DNA of 64,000 nucleotides, from NCBI RefSeq assembly GCF_012927355.1, contig NZ_JABBGK010000002.1, forward strand, positions 124,001 through 188,000, read 5' to 3'. How positions within the stretch are numbered: the stretch's first letter is position 1; each line of letters opens with the position of its first letter. The position numbers were made by a program, and so were the translations under genes. This DNA is from Rhizobium terricola (GTDB lineage: Bacteria > Pseudomonadota > Alphaproteobacteria > Rhizobiales > Rhizobiaceae). Under the pieces are notes generated by a model. The model made no database searches. It was not told the DNA's origin and was given only the letters and a program-made list of their open reading frames with translations. Shown here one piece after another: positions 1-9,475 of the stretch.

Positions 1-132
1 GTCGGGGTTTTCCGAAGCCAGGACTTCACCGGTGCGGGCATCGAGGAGGAACTGTGCACTGCCGGCCTGCGCCTGACTGGAAAAGGAAGCGATCGCCATA
101 AGAAACGAAAGCGCGATCAACAACTTCTTCAT
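1..132 (-). CDS. D-alanyl-D-alanine carboxypeptidase (S11 family), N-terminal fragment
   Basis: This is the first 44 codons of a gene running off the left edge. The product starts with a classic signal peptide (MKKLLIALSFLMAIASFSSQ, then AQA before the likely cleavage) and continues with SAQFLLDARTGEVLASENPD. That is the first beta-strand region of penicillin-binding D-Ala-D-Ala carboxypeptidases, which trim the peptide stems of peptidoglycan in the periplasm. The catalytic SxxK motif would follow just outside the window, so activity cannot be judged. The start is the only ATG in frame. The assignment rests on the N-terminal family signature alone. Confidence 0.72.
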   Translation of the reverse strand, partial: MKKLLIALSFLMAIASFSSQAQAGSAQFLLDARTGEVLASENPD

Positions 133-473
133 GCATCCTCCAGAGGCGGCGATTTCTTGGCAGTCTGTCGCCGGGCCGATTCAGGCGGCGACGAATTGAA
201 ATTCGGGCGTTCCCTAAGGCAAGAATGGGGCGACAATCGTTCAGAGATGAGCGCCGCCCTCAACTATTAACCAAAAGTTTCATGACCGTGGTAAACGAGG
301 GGTTAATAGCCAATGGCCATATCCCGGAGCTTGCGCGGCAGGAAACCGGCATGACGTGTAAAGCAAGGCTTAACCGCTTGTCACTAGCCTCGGCCTTGTA
401 ATAACGGCGCATTTTGCCACACCGCCTGACCAAAATTGGGTCGGCACCTAACCTGAAGGTCGAGGACGGAACG
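133..473. other. divergent intergenic region between carboxypeptidase and deacetylase genes
   Basis: No gene is visible here. The stretch holds a 14-bp palindrome CGAATTGAAATTCG at 192-205, and a 9-bp inverted repeat CTATTAACC/GGTTAATAG at 264-272 and 301-309. Both flanking genes are transcribed away from it, so it must carry their promoters. The palindromes are operator candidates with no known regulator. Confidence 0.4.
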
Positions 474-1517
474 ATGAAGGCCATCCTGAAGGGCTTTGCG
501 CGCAAAGCCGCAATCAGTGGCGGCCTCGAAGCGTCGCATATCCTCACCCGGCTCGGCGCCCTGAAGACGGCACGCGGCCGTGGCGCGATCTTCACGCTGC
601 ATCATGTCCGCCCACGCAAGCGCCAGCCGTTCGATCCCAACGGTCACCTCGAGATCACGCCGGAATTTCTCGACGCCGCAATCCGAAGGCTCAAGGCCGA
701 CGGTTATCGCTTCGTGCGGCTTGACGACCTGCCGCGTATCCTCGCCGAGGAACCGGCAGGAGCACCTGTTGCCGCCTTCACGCTGGATGACGGCTACCGG
801 GACAATGCGGAACACGCCCTGCCCGTGTTCGAGAAACATGGCGTGCCCTTCACCATCTTCGTGGCAAGAGGTTTCAGCGAACGCAGCCACACGATCTGGT
901 GGGAAACGGCAGAGGCGCTGTTCAATGCCTCGGAGCGCTTCACCATCGAAACGGACGCGGGTCCGGTTACCCACGAGATCGCGACGGCGCTGGCCAAGCG
1001 GAAGGCCTGCGATCTCGTCTGCGACGCCATTTGCGGTCCGCGGGAAGCAGTTGCGATCGAACGGTTGGACAAGGCCGCGCGGAGCGTCGGGGTCGATCCC
1101 GTGGGGATCGTCGACAGGCTGGTGATGCCGGCCGAAGCGTTACGCGAGCTCGCGCGCCATCCGCTCGCGAGCCTCGGCGCGCATACCGTCAGCCATCGCG
1201 CGCTCGCCTTTCTCGGCGAGGACGAAGCACGGCAGGAGCTGAAGGACAGCGCCGACTATGTCGAGGGCCTGACCGGAAAGCGGCCGACGACCTTCGCCTA
1301 TCCCTATGGGGACGAGCGCAGCGCGACGCGACACACGGCCGATCTCGTTGCCGGAGAGGGTTTCGCCCTGGCGGTGACCACCCGGGCCGGGACGCTCGGG
1401 AGCAAGGGCAGCATGAACATGATGCTTCTGCCGCGCATCTCGCTCAACGGCTATTTCCAGAAGCCGCGCTACGTTTCGGCGCTCGCCTCCGGCATTCCCT
1501 TCCTGATCCATCGCTGA
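474..1517 (+). CDS. polysaccharide deacetylase family protein
   Basis: The 347-residue product belongs to the NodB-homology carbohydrate esterase 4 fold, which removes N- or O-acetyl groups from polysaccharides. Visible signatures are FTLDDGYRDN near residue 102 (the TxDDG motif with the catalytic and metal-binding aspartates), GAHTVSHRAL (the HxxxH metal ligands) and the FAYPYGD motif. I chose the ATG at 474 because GAGGACGGA lies just upstream; an in-frame ATG at 414 would give a longer protein with no ribosome-binding site. No signal peptide is evident. The substrate is unknown; envelope or exopolysaccharide is plausible. It is convergent with pdxH. Confidence 0.85.
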   Translation: MKAILKGFARKAAISGGLEASHILTRLGALKTARGRGAIFTLHHVRPRKRQPFDPNGHLEITPEFLDAAIRRLKADGYRFVRLDDLPRILAEEPAGAPVAAFTLDDGYRDNAEHALPVFEKHGVPFTIFVARGFSERSHTIWWETAEALFNASERFTIETDAGPVTHEIATALAKRKACDLVCDAICGPREAVAIERLDKAARSVGVDPVGIVDRLVMPAEALRELARHPLASLGAHTVSHRALAFLGEDEARQELKDSADYVEGLTGKRPTTFAYPYGDERSATRHTADLVAGEGFALAVTTRAGTLGSKGSMNMMLLPRISLNGYFQKPRYVSALASGIPFLIHR

Positions 1518-1558
1518 ACCGGCCGCGATCCGACGGACCACGGCCGGGCATTGTCCCG

Positions 1559-2179
1559 TCAGGGATACATTCTCACCTTGTGCCACGGCGCGTCCGGGCT
1601 TTCGCGGCGGAACTCGATGCGGTCGTGCAGGCGGAACTTGCGATCGTGCCAGAACTCGATCGACACGGGCTTGATGCGAAAACCCGACCAGTGCGGCGGG
1701 CGCGGCACGCTGCCAAGCGCATAGCGGGCCGTATATTCGGCAACCGACTTCTCGAGCGCGAAGCGGCCCTCGAGCGGGCGCGACTGCTTCGAGGCCCAGG
1801 CCCCGATGCGGCTGCCGAGCGGGCGGGAGTGGAAATACTCGTCGGCCTCGGCGTCGGACACCACCTCGACCTCGCCGCGCAGACGGACCTGCCGGCGAAG
1901 CGATTTCCAGTGAAAGCACATCGCCGCCTTTTTCTGGCCGAGAATTTCCTGTCCCTTCTGGCTCTCGAAGTTTGTGTAAAAGACGAAGCCCCGGGAATCA
2001 TACCCCTTGAGCAGGACCATTCGCACGTTCGGCAGGCCGTTCTCGTCAACGGTTGCTACCGCGACCGCATTGGGATCATTGATCTCCGAAGCCTCTGCAT
2101 CCTTCAGCCACGAGCCGAACAGCGCGAAGGGCTCGTTTTCCTCGGTGAAGTCACCGCTTGTTAACCCAGTCTCTGACAT
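1559..2179 (-). CDS. pdxH: pyridoxamine 5'-phosphate oxidase
   Basis: The 206-residue protein matches PdxH in length and sequence. It is the FMN enzyme that oxidises pyridoxine or pyridoxamine 5'-phosphate to pyridoxal 5'-phosphate in the vitamin B6 pathway. Recognisable stretches are [20 protein letters not shown], the FMN region [27 protein letters not shown], and the C-terminal [15 protein letters not shown] start at the ATG opening [11 protein letters not shown], preceded by AGGT; an extension of 17 residues upstream is unlike the family. The gene stands alone, convergent with the deacetylase gene and divergent from the lipoprotein gene. Confidence 0.95.
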   Translation of the reverse strand: MSETGLTSGDFTEENEPFALFGSWLKDAEASEINDPNAVAVATVDENGLPNVRMVLLKGYDSRGFVFYTNFESQKGQEILGQKKAAMCFHWKSLRRQVRLRGEVEVVSDAEADEYFHSRPLGSRIGAWASKQSRPLEGRFALEKSVAEYTARYALGSVPRPPHWSGFRIKPVSIEFWHDRKFRLHDRIEFRRESPDAPWHKVRMYP

Positions 2180-2290
2180 ATTACCTAAAATGCTCCCGAA
2201 CTTGATCATGATTGCCCAGGGTCGAAGCACTGGACAGGACGCCCATTGAGAGACATAGCAAAGTCGAACGAGAGCAAAAAGGGTGAGCCT

Positions 2291-2695
2291 ATGCGCAAGC
2301 GCAGTTTACTTCTCATCCTTGCTGCAACGCTTCCGCTCAGCGGCTGCTTCGGCGGAGGCATGGACCTGTTCGGATCCGACGTGGATCGTTCGATCTCCAC
2401 CAATACCGTGCAGCAGAAGAAGTCCGCGGAAGGCCGTTCGGACGAACTGACGGTGCAGAACGCCGTGTCTTCCGCCGACCTGTCGCGATCCGACAGCCGT
2501 CTTCCCTGGGCCAACGCGACGACTGGCAGTGCGGGCGTGGTGACGGCCATCCAGGAGCAGAAGTCCAACGGCGTGGTTTGCCGCAACTTCTCCACCACCC
2601 GGCATTCCTACGAAGGGATCGCCTATTTCTCCGGAAAGACCTGCACCGCCGGCTCCGGCCAGTGGCAGCTGATGAGTTTCACCCGCCAGCCGTGA
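2291..2695 (+). CDS. RT0821/Lpp0805-like surface lipoprotein
   Basis: The 134-residue product begins [20 protein letters not shown], a lipoprotein signal peptide with the lipobox LSGC, so it should be acylated and anchored in the outer membrane. The mature part contains [19 protein letters not shown] and a C-terminal C-x-N-F...C-T-A-G-S-G-Q-W arrangement typical of the RT0821/Lpp0805 surface protein family (related to the 17-kDa surface antigens). Function is unknown. The ATG at 2291 follows AAAAAGGGTGAG; an upstream in-frame ATG at 2246 would bury the signal peptide. Confidence 0.78.
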   Translation: MRKRSLLLILAATLPLSGCFGGGMDLFGSDVDRSISTNTVQQKKSAEGRSDELTVQNAVSSADLSRSDSRLPWANATTGSAGVVTAIQEQKSNGVVCRNFSTTRHSYEGIAYFSGKTCTAGSGQWQLMSFTRQP

Positions 2696-2873
2696 CAGGC
2701 GCCTCAACCGGCGACGGCCGCCGGGACGCGCGTAACCACTGATTAGCATCTTCTTGTCATACTCGCGGCATTGTGAAGCCGGGCGCCATGACGACGACGC
2801 GCCGGCATGTGTTTCCTTGTCGGCACGCCTGCATGAGCGATGGCGGTCCGTCTATTCGTAATTGGTGGCCTTG

Positions 2874-4121
2874 ATGCGCGATTTCTATTCAGTGCTGGGC
2901 GTAAAGCGCGACGCGGGAGCGGACGAAATCAAGGCCGCATGGCGATCCAAGGCCAAGAGCGTGCACCCGGACCAGAACCGCGACGACCCGGATGCCGGCC
3001 GGCGTTTCACCGAGGTCGGCCGCGCCTACGAGGTTCTGAAGGACCCGGAAAAGCGCAACCGCTACGACCAGCAGCGCGACAAGGTGGAAGCGCGCGAACG
3101 CGAGCAGACCATCATGCAGCAGCGGCAGGCCGCCCGCGAAGCCGCGGAACGCGCCAAGCAGGCCAAGGCCAATGCGGAGCGCATCATGGCCGAACTCGCA
3201 CGCGCGGAAGCCGAAAAGGCCAAGGCCGACAAGCAGGCCCAGGCGGCTCAGGCCGCCGCGCAGTCAAAGGCAGAGAAGCCACAGGCTCAAGCTCAAGCTC
3301 AGACGCAGGCCCAGCAGCCTGGCCAGCAACAGCAGCAACAATCTCAGCAGCAGGCCCAGGCAGGAGCCGGCGCACAGGCCAAGGCGGAAAACGCGAGCGA
3401 GAGCCCGGAAGACGTCGTATCCCGCATCTTCGGCGACACGCCCGAGGCGGCCGCTGCGGCAGAGACCCTGAAACGCGAGAGCGAGGCCGCGGAGAGCGCC
3501 CGGGCAGAGGCCGCAGAAGGCTCGGGCACCGTGAAGGGTCCCTCCATCCTCGCCCCGATCGAACTCCTGAGCTCGCTGGTGCGGCGCATCCGCGGCGTCC
3601 AGCCGGCGCCGGAAAAGGCGCCCGACCTGATCGTCGAGGCGACCGTCACCATCGATGACCTGCTGGCGCTGAAGCCGGTTCCGATCACGCTGTCCGACGG
3701 CCGCGAATTGCGGGTGCCGATCGAGGACGGCGCAAGCGACGGCACCGTGGTGCGCCTCAAGGCACAGGGGTTGAAGGTCCAGGGCATGGCGCGCGGCGAC
3801 GTGAGCGTCACCCTGCGGCTGATGCGAAACGACAAGTTCTCCGTCGACGGCCACGACATCAAGACCGTGCTGCCGATCACGCTCGAAAACGCCGTACTCG
3901 GCTGCGAGGCTGAGGTCGAAACGCCGGCGGGTCCACTGGCGATCACCATTCCCGCATGGTCGAGTTCCGACCAGGCGATCCGTCTCGACGATCTCGGCCT
4001 GCCGAACGGCGAAGGCGGGCGCGGCGCTCTCGTCGTGGAGTTGCGCATCATGTTGTGGGAAAAGCCGGACGACAAGGTCACCGACCTCATGCGCGTCATG
4101 CGCGAAGGCCTGTATTTGTGA
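2874..4121 (+). CDS. DnaJ C-terminal domain-containing J-domain co-chaperone
   Basis: The 415-residue protein starts with a J-domain (MRDFYSVLGVKRDAGADEIK, HPD motif in SVHPDQNRDD) that would stimulate the ATPase of DnaK. After a charged helix (residues about 65-140) comes a strongly Ala/Gln-rich stretch (about 125-170, including a run of glutamines), then a DnaJ C-terminal substrate-binding region (about 230-415) with two beta-sandwich repeats. The glycine/phenylalanine linker and the zinc-finger CxxCxGxG repeats of DnaJ are missing, so this is a CbpA/type-II-III-like protein, not canonical DnaJ. An upstream TTG at 2862 is possible, but ATG 2874 starts exactly at the J-domain. It precedes fabI. 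Confidence 0.85.
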   Translation: MRDFYSVLGVKRDAGADEIKAAWRSKAKSVHPDQNRDDPDAGRRFTEVGRAYEVLKDPEKRNRYDQQRDKVEAREREQTIMQQRQAAREAAERAKQAKANAERIMAELARAEAEKAKADKQAQAAQAAAQSKAEKPQAQAQAQTQAQQPGQQQQQQSQQQAQAGAGAQAKAENASESPEDVVSRIFGDTPEAAAAAETLKRESEAAESARAEAAEGSGTVKGPSILAPIELLSSLVRRIRGVQPAPEKAPDLIVEATVTIDDLLALKPVPITLSDGRELRVPIEDGASDGTVVRLKAQGLKVQGMARGDVSVTLRLMRNDKFSVDGHDIKTVLPITLENAVLGCEAEVETPAGPLAITIPAWSSSDQAIRLDDLGLPNGEGGRGALVVELRIMLWEKPDDKVTDLMRVMREGLYL

Positions 4122-4128
4122 AGCATTT

Positions 4129-4151
4129 GTAACAATTACACCCTTTGTTAC
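4129..4151. promoter_or_regulatory. inverted repeat GTAACA-N11-TGTTAC upstream of fabI
   Basis: A perfect 6-bp inverted repeat with an 11-bp spacer lies between the J-domain gene and fabI, about 90 bp before the fabI start. The flanks also give near-identical direct octamers TTTGTAAC and TTTGTTAC. The layout suggests a dimeric repressor or activator site at the fabI promoter. I do not recognise the cognate regulator. Confidence 0.35.
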
Positions 4152-4242
4152 GGTGCCTAACAGTTGATGATCCGGCGCAACCTTGAACGCCGGAACGGCC
4201 TATGCCATAGGCAGTCCATCGAAAGTATCAGGGGATCACAAC

Positions 4243-5061
4243 ATGGCTCAAGGTTCCGGCCTTATGGCAGGCAAGCGCGGCGTCATCATGGGCGTTGCAA
4301 ACAATCGCTCCATTGCATGGGGCATTGCAAAAGCCTGTCACGACCAGGGCGCCGAGATTGCCTTCACCTGGCAGGGTGACGCGCTGAAGAAGCGTGTTGA
4401 GCCGCTCGCCCAGGAACTCGACGCTTTCATGGCCGGCGACTGCGACGTCACCAATCTCGAAAGCATCGACGCCGTTTTCAACAATCTCGAGGCGAAGTGG
4501 GGCAAGATCGACTTCGTCGTGCATGCCATCGCGTTTTCCGACAAGGACGAACTGACCGGCCGCTACATCGAGACGACCCGCGACAACTTCACCAGGACAA
4601 TGGACATCTCAGTCTATTCGTTCACGGCTGTGGCCGCTCGCGCCGAGAAGGTCATGAATGACGGCGGTTCGATCCTGACACTCACCTATTACGGCGCCGA
4701 AAAGGTCATGCCGCACTACAACGTCATGGGCGTCGCCAAGGCGGCACTCGAGGCTTCCGTGCGCTATCTCGCCGTCGACATGGGCGGCCGCGGCATCCGC
4801 GTCAACGCGATTTCGGCCGGCCCGATCAAGACACTGGCCGCCTCCGGCATCGGCGATTTCCGCTACATCCTGAAGTGGAACGAGTATAACTCGCCGCTGA
4901 AGCGCAACGTGACGACCGACGAAGTCGGCAAGTCGGGCATGTATCTGCTGTCCGACCTTTCGACCGGCGTGACCGGCGAAGTGCACCACGTCGATTCCGG
5001 CTACCACACGGTCGGCATGAAGGCCGTGGACGCGCCGGATATCTCCGTCGCCAAGGACTGA
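4243..5061 (+). CDS. fabI: enoyl-[acyl-carrier-protein] reductase (NADH) FabI
   Basis: The 272-residue short-chain dehydrogenase catalyses the last step of each fatty-acid elongation cycle, reducing enoyl-ACP with NADH in the cytosol. The N-terminal cofactor region (GVANNRSIAWGIAKACHDQG) and the catalytic stretch YYGAEKVMPHYNVMGVAKAA carry the FabI-specific Tyr-x6-Tyr...Lys layout, matching the E. coli enzyme closely. The start is the ATG after AGGGGATCACAAC; an in-frame ATG at 4183 lacks a good ribosome-binding site. The phosphatase gene follows after 22 bp and is probably cotranscribed. FabI is the target of triclosan-type inhibitors. Confidence 0.96.
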   Translation: MAQGSGLMAGKRGVIMGVANNRSIAWGIAKACHDQGAEIAFTWQGDALKKRVEPLAQELDAFMAGDCDVTNLESIDAVFNNLEAKWGKIDFVVHAIAFSDKDELTGRYIETTRDNFTRTMDISVYSFTAVAARAEKVMNDGGSILTLTYYGAEKVMPHYNVMGVAKAALEASVRYLAVDMGGRGIRVNAISAGPIKTLAASGIGDFRYILKWNEYNSPLKRNVTTDEVGKSGMYLLSDLSTGVTGEVHHVDSGYHTVGMKAVDAPDISVAKD

Positions 5062-5083
5062 TCGAAGCCAGGGGTCTGCAGCC

Positions 5084-5674
5084 GTGCTGATTTACATGGT
5101 CCGCCACGGCCAGACCGACTGGAATGCCGAGGGCCGCCTGCAAGGGCAGAAAGACATTCCGCTCAACGCCAACGGAAGACGCCAGGCCACCGAAAACGGC
5201 CGGCGTCTCGCCGAAGAACTCGGGGACACCGTCTCCGCGTTCGATTTCGTCGCCTCGCCGCTCGGCCGGACCCGCGAGACGATGGAGCGGCTGCGAGCCG
5301 CCATGGGCCTCGATCCCACGACCTACCGCACCGACACGCGCCTGGTGGAACTCTCCTTCGGAGACTGGGAAGGCTCGACCATCCCCGAGCTTCAACGGGT
5401 CACGCCCGATCGCGTGGAGGCCCGCGCCCTGAGCAAATGGGACTTCATTCCGCCAGGCCGCGACGCCGAAAGCTATGAGATCCTGTCGTGGCGTGTCGGC
5501 GCCTGGCTGACATCCGTCGACAGGCCGACCATCTGCGTCAGCCATGGCGGCATCGTGCGCAGCGTGTTTCGCCTGATCGGGGGATGGAGTGAGGACGAAG
5601 CCTGCGACATGAACGTGCCGCAGGACCGGGTGCTCAAGATCGACCGCGACGAGGGCGCAGTCGGCTGGCTCTGA
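5084..5674 (+). CDS. histidine phosphatase (phosphoglycerate-mutase-like) family protein
   Basis: The 196-residue product begins MLIYMVRHGQTDWNAEGRLQ. The RHG motif holds the phosphohistidine of the branch-2 histidine phosphatase/phosphoglycerate mutase fold. A second catalytic histidine is in VSHGGIVRS near the C-terminus, and RTRETMERL matches the substrate-phosphate arginine region. Such short proteins are usually broad or metabolite phosphatases rather than glycolytic mutases. Start is GTG; no nearer ATG is compatible with the motif position. It follows fabI closely and sits upstream of a convergent DUF1344 gene. The physiological substrate is not evident. Confidence 0.85.
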   Translation: MLIYMVRHGQTDWNAEGRLQGQKDIPLNANGRRQATENGRRLAEELGDTVSAFDFVASPLGRTRETMERLRAAMGLDPTTYRTDTRLVELSFGDWEGSTIPELQRVTPDRVEARALSKWDFIPPGRDAESYEILSWRVGAWLTSVDRPTICVSHGGIVRSVFRLIGGWSEDEACDMNVPQDRVLKIDRDEGAVGWL

Positions 5675-5685
5675 AGGCCCTGCCC

Positions 5686-5946
5686 TTACTGAACGATTTC
5701 CAGATCGTCCACGACGCGCTTCCCGTCGACTTCGGTGTAGAAGACGATGACCTTCACGCCGCTTTCCAGACCGTCGAAGTTGAACTCTTCCGGGAGCGAA
5801 TAGGTCTTGCCATCGTCGAGCACGAGGCTGAGCCCGTCGACATTGACCGCCTTGATCGTCGCCTCGACGTCGTCACTGCCCGCCAGCACGGTGAGCGGCG
5901 AGAGGAAGCTCGCGGTCGCCATCAGTACTGTGATCATCATACGCAT
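5686..5946 (-). CDS. DUF1344 domain-containing small exported protein
   Basis: The 86-residue protein has an N-terminal signal peptide (MRMMITVLMATASFLSPLTV, cleavage near VLAG) and a mature part with VEATIKAVNVDGLSLVLDDG and a C-terminal VVDDLEIVQ. This is the rhizobial DUF1344 family, a short all-beta periplasmic protein of unknown role. I start at the Met directly preceding the signal peptide; upstream in-frame extension to 6036 adds an unrelated basic stretch. It converges on the phosphatase gene. Confidence 0.7.
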   Translation of the reverse strand: MRMMITVLMATASFLSPLTVLAGSDDVEATIKAVNVDGLSLVLDDGKTYSLPEEFNFDGLESGVKVIVFYTEVDGKRVVDDLEIVQ

Positions 5947-6259
5947 GCGGGTGGCCCTTGCCGTTTTCGAGGGGGTCAATCTGTGTGTCAAAATAGGCCT
6001 CCGAAATGTGGCAAAAATCGCCCGTAACAATGACATTTTCCGTGAGATTGATGAACGGAAATGCGGCGATGTTCAAGATCAGATTCCTTCTGGCTCAAAA
6101 GCTGCCCGATTTTTTAAGATTTCACTGAATTCAAGGGGTTGCGACTATGCTCATACAGCTGGAGCGAAAATATTGAAGGGGCGGCAATATTAGCCATTCA
6201 ATGTAATTTTAACTGCTGTCGGCTAGCGTCGGAGGTCTAACCTTGAGGACCTTCCTGAT
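5947..6259. other. AT-richer intergenic region between DUF1344 and GGDEF-EAL genes
   Basis: About 310 bp without a convincing gene separate two divergent genes. It is visibly richer in A and T than its surroundings, as expected of paired promoters. I see no riboswitch-like or strong palindromic element here. Confidence 0.4.
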
Positions 6260-9200
6260 TTGAGAATTCTCGACAGCATCCGGCGTCACCGTGGCCAGGA
6301 AGTGACCGGCACCGGAGCCTTCATCGTCGGCGGCGTGCTCGTCAGCCTGGCAATCATCGGTGCCGGTATCGTCCTTGATCAGCGGAGCAACACGGCAGAC
6401 CGCAAGGTTCTCGAGCGCCATGTTGCCGACGACGTGCGACTGATCCGAAGCGCACTCGACGCGCGCATCGAGGCGGATCTCGATTCTGCCAGCCACCTCG
6501 CCGACATGGTCATCGCGGATACCGACCTCAAGCCTGTCGAGCTCAATGCGATGACGGCGCAGCTCATCAAGCGCGAACAGCACATTCGCGACATCGTGTT
6601 TCGCCGCGCCTCCGTCGCGCCGGGAGGGTCTTCCGCGCCGAAGCTGGCCCTCGCGGGCGAAGGCCAGCTGGTTCTCGACTTCCCGATCGGACCGATCCGC
6701 GGCGGAAATGAAACGTCCTGGGGCTCGATCGTGATGACGCTCGACACGCGGAAGTTTCTCGAGGCGAGCGGGCTCGTCCTCGATGCCAGGACCGGTGCCA
6801 GACCGGACGGCGAGACACGGCAGATCAACCTCGACTATCTCGACTTCGCCATCCGCAGCATCGATCCGAACGGGGCGGGAACCTTCATCTTCGGTTCGCC
6901 GGAGAAGGTCGACGACAACCCCGTAACGCGGCGTTTCGCCTATCCCGGCGGCTTCCTCGAAATCCTCGCAAAACCGAAGGACGGGTGGAACATCGCCTCT
7001 GACCGACAGTTCACGACGCGCCTCATCATCGCGGCAGCGTGTCTGATGATGATCCTGCCGGTCTATTTCAGCCTCTATCTGCTCCGCGAGCGAAACCGGC
7101 ATATCGACCAGTTGAAGGCGCGCGAGCAGAAGCTGCTCGACCTTTCCCGCCGGTTCAACCTGGCAATGGGCACCGCCAATATCGGCATATGGGAGGTGCA
7201 CGAGAGCACTGGGCTCCTTTCGTGGGATGCGCGTGCTGCGGTCCTGCACGGGCTTGCGCCGAGCGATGGCTGCGAAAGCATTGCGGCCTGGTACAAACGG
7301 ATCCATCCGGAAGATGCCGAGCAGATCGAGGCGAATCTTGCCCGCAACCTGTCGGGCGCAGTCGGCGACGGGTGGGACATCACCTATCGCGTCACGCTTC
7401 AGGACGGTACGCTCCGGCACCTGCGATCGGTCGGGGCGCGCTCTCACGGCGACAATGGTCTGGCTCGCCTGACAGGCATCGTGTGGGACGTCACCAAGGA
7501 CACGCTGTCGACCCAGGCGCTTTACGACGCCAAGGCAACCAGCGACATCAAGAATGCCGAACTCGAACTGGCGCTCGATGAGCTTTCGAGCCGAGAGCAC
7601 GAACTCGCAGTGCTTTCCCAAAAGCTCGACCTCGCGCTCGCCTCCTACAATTGCGGCATCTGGGAAGGCGATCCGGTGTCGAAGACGGCCTACTGGGACG
7701 AGCGCATGCACCAGCTCTACGGTCTGCCCTTCAAGGACCGGCCCGTGACCGAACACGAATGGCTCTCGTGCCTGCACCAGGACGACCGTCAGGATGTGCG
7801 GCTCGAAAGCAATCGCGGCGTCACATCGGGTAAAGGTGTCTACACGACCCAAAGGGTGCTGCTTCCCAACAACGAGATCCGCTATGTCCGTTCCGTCGGC
7901 CAGGTGCATATCGGGCGTGACGGCAAGAAGAAGATCATCGGCATTGCCTTCGACGTCACCGCAGACGCGATCCTTGCCGAACAGCTGCGCAATGCGAAGG
8001 CGGAGGCCGACAGCCGCAATCTCGAACTGGAACTCGCCAAGAACCGTATCGAGTTCAACGCGCTGCACGATCCGTTGACCTCGCTCGCCAACCGCCGAAA
8101 GCTCGATCTCGAACTCGACGAACTCACCCAGGCCGGCACGAGCAAGCGGCAGAAGTTCACCATCCTTCATCTGGACCTCGATCGCTTCAAGGAAATCAAC
8201 GACACGCTTGGCCATGCGGCCGGCGACGCCATGCTGGTGCATGCGTCGAAGGTGCTCACCCGCAATGTCGCGCGCGGCGATCTGGTCGCCCGCATCGGCG
8301 GTGACGAATTCGTCATTCTCGCGCGCCGGGCGACGAGCGCAGAAGAAATCTCGACCCTCTGCGAACGCATCATCGAGGAGATGAGCAAGCCGATCGACTT
8401 CGAGGGCTTCACCTGTCGCTGCGGTATCTCGATCGGCATCGCCCAAACCCAGGGTCTGTCGCCGGACGCTCGCCGCATCCTGGTGAACGCCGACATCGCA
8501 CTCTACCAGGCCAAGGAGAAAGGCCGGAACTGCTACGAATTCTTCACGCCCGACCTGCAGGCCAATATCGTCTCGAAGAAGCGCATGGCCGACGAGATCC
8601 TCACCGGTCTGGAGCGTGACGAGTTCACCGTCTGGTACCAGCCACAGTTCGAGACGAGCAGCATGGAGCTCTCCGGCGCCGAAGCGCTCGTCCGCTGGAA
8701 CCATCCTGACAAGGGTATCATCCCCTCCAACAGCTTCCTCAGGATCGCCGAGGAGCTGAACGTCATGGCGCGGATCGACCAGCTCGTGCTGGAGACATCG
8801 CTGAAGGACCAGATGCGCTGGGTGGCACTCGGCCTCAAACTACCGCGAGTGTCGGTCAACGTCTCTTCCAAGCGGCTGCACGACGCCCAGCTCGTCGAGC
8901 AGCTGGAAAGCCTCAACATCACGCCCGGCACGATCTGCTTCGAGCTGGTGGAATCGATCTTCCTCGACGAGAGCGACGACGTCGCCACCACCAACATCGA
9001 CCGGATCAAGGCGCTCGGGATCGACATCGAGATCGACGACTTCGGCACCGGCCACACCTCGATCGTCAGCCTGCTGCGCCTCAAGCCGAAGCGGCTGAAG
9101 ATCGACCGGCAGCTCGTCATGCCGATCGTCACCCAGCCTCAGGAACGCGCCCTGGTGCGCTCGATCATCGAGATCGCCCGATCGCTCGGCGTCGAGACGG

Positions 9201-9349
9201 TCGCCGAAGGCGTCGAAAGCCACGAGCATGCAGGGCTGCTGCGCCAGCTCGGCTGCGACTATCTGCAGGGCTATGCCTTCGCCAAGCCGCTCCCGTTCGA
9301 CGAATTCACCCGCTTTGCGCGCGGCCTGCCACGGCGAAAGGCATCGTAA
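6260..9349 (+). CDS. membrane-anchored PAS-GGDEF-EAL cyclic-di-GMP turnover protein
   Basis: The 1029-residue protein has a transmembrane segment near residues 18-37, a periplasmic sensor of roughly 210 residues, a second membrane segment near 253-277, and two PAS domains (about 295-420 and 440-565). A diguanylate cyclase domain with an intact RIGGDEF (near 680) and a phosphodiesterase domain with EALVRW (near 808) follow. Intact signatures in both halves predict that it can make or degrade c-di-GMP in response to periplasmic and PAS-sensed signals. The annotated start is TTG, with GAGG about 12 bases before it; a GTG at 6303 is an alternative. A gene-length open frame on the opposite strand is a codon-bias shadow. 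Confidence 0.92.
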   Translation: MRILDSIRRHRGQEVTGTGAFIVGGVLVSLAIIGAGIVLDQRSNTADRKVLERHVADDVRLIRSALDARIEADLDSASHLADMVIADTDLKPVELNAMTAQLIKREQHIRDIVFRRASVAPGGSSAPKLALAGEGQLVLDFPIGPIRGGNETSWGSIVMTLDTRKFLEASGLVLDARTGARPDGETRQINLDYLDFAIRSIDPNGAGTFIFGSPEKVDDNPVTRRFAYPGGFLEILAKPKDGWNIASDRQFTTRLIIAAACLMMILPVYFSLYLLRERNRHIDQLKAREQKLLDLSRRFNLAMGTANIGIWEVHESTGLLSWDARAAVLHGLAPSDGCESIAAWYKRIHPEDAEQIEANLARNLSGAVGDGWDITYRVTLQDGTLRHLRSVGARSHGDNGLARLTGIVWDVTKDTLSTQALYDAKATSDIKNAELELALDELSSREHELAVLSQKLDLALASYNCGIWEGDPVSKTAYWDERMHQLYGLPFKDRPVTEHEWLSCLHQDDRQDVRLESNRGVTSGKGVYTTQRVLLPNNEIRYVRSVGQVHIGRDGKKKIIGIAFDVTADAILAEQLRNAKAEADSRNLELELAKNRIEFNALHDPLTSLANRRKLDLELDELTQAGTSKRQKFTILHLDLDRFKEINDTLGHAAGDAMLVHASKVLTRNVARGDLVARIGGDEFVILARRATSAEEISTLCERIIEEMSKPIDFEGFTCRCGISIGIAQTQGLSPDARRILVNADIALYQAKEKGRNCYEFFTPDLQANIVSKKRMADEILTGLERDEFTVWYQPQFETSSMELSGAEALVRWNHPDKGIIPSNSFLRIAEELNVMARIDQLVLETSLKDQMRWVALGLKLPRVSVNVSSKRLHDAQLVEQLESLNITPGTICFELVESIFLDESDDVATTNIDRIKALGIDIEIDDFGTGHTSIVSLLRLKPKRLKIDRQLVMPIVTQPQERALVRSIIEIARSLGVETVAEGVESHEHAGLLRQLGCDYLQGYAFAKPLPFDEFTRFARGLPRRKAS

Positions 9350-9475
9350 GCCTTTCGTGGACGCTCCGTCGTCCAAGAAAGGCTTGTCGCGCCCTTCGCT
9401 TTTCCACTATGAGTGTGCCCAACAAAAGCCGAGGCGGCTCGCAGGCGCGCCGTCCTCCGAAAACGGTTCGTCTCC

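Noticed and set aside
6209..8704. An 831-codon minus-strand open frame opposite the GGDEF-EAL gene.
   Set aside because: It has no family motif and lies antisense to conserved GGDEF/EAL domains; high-GC codon bias keeps the frame open.
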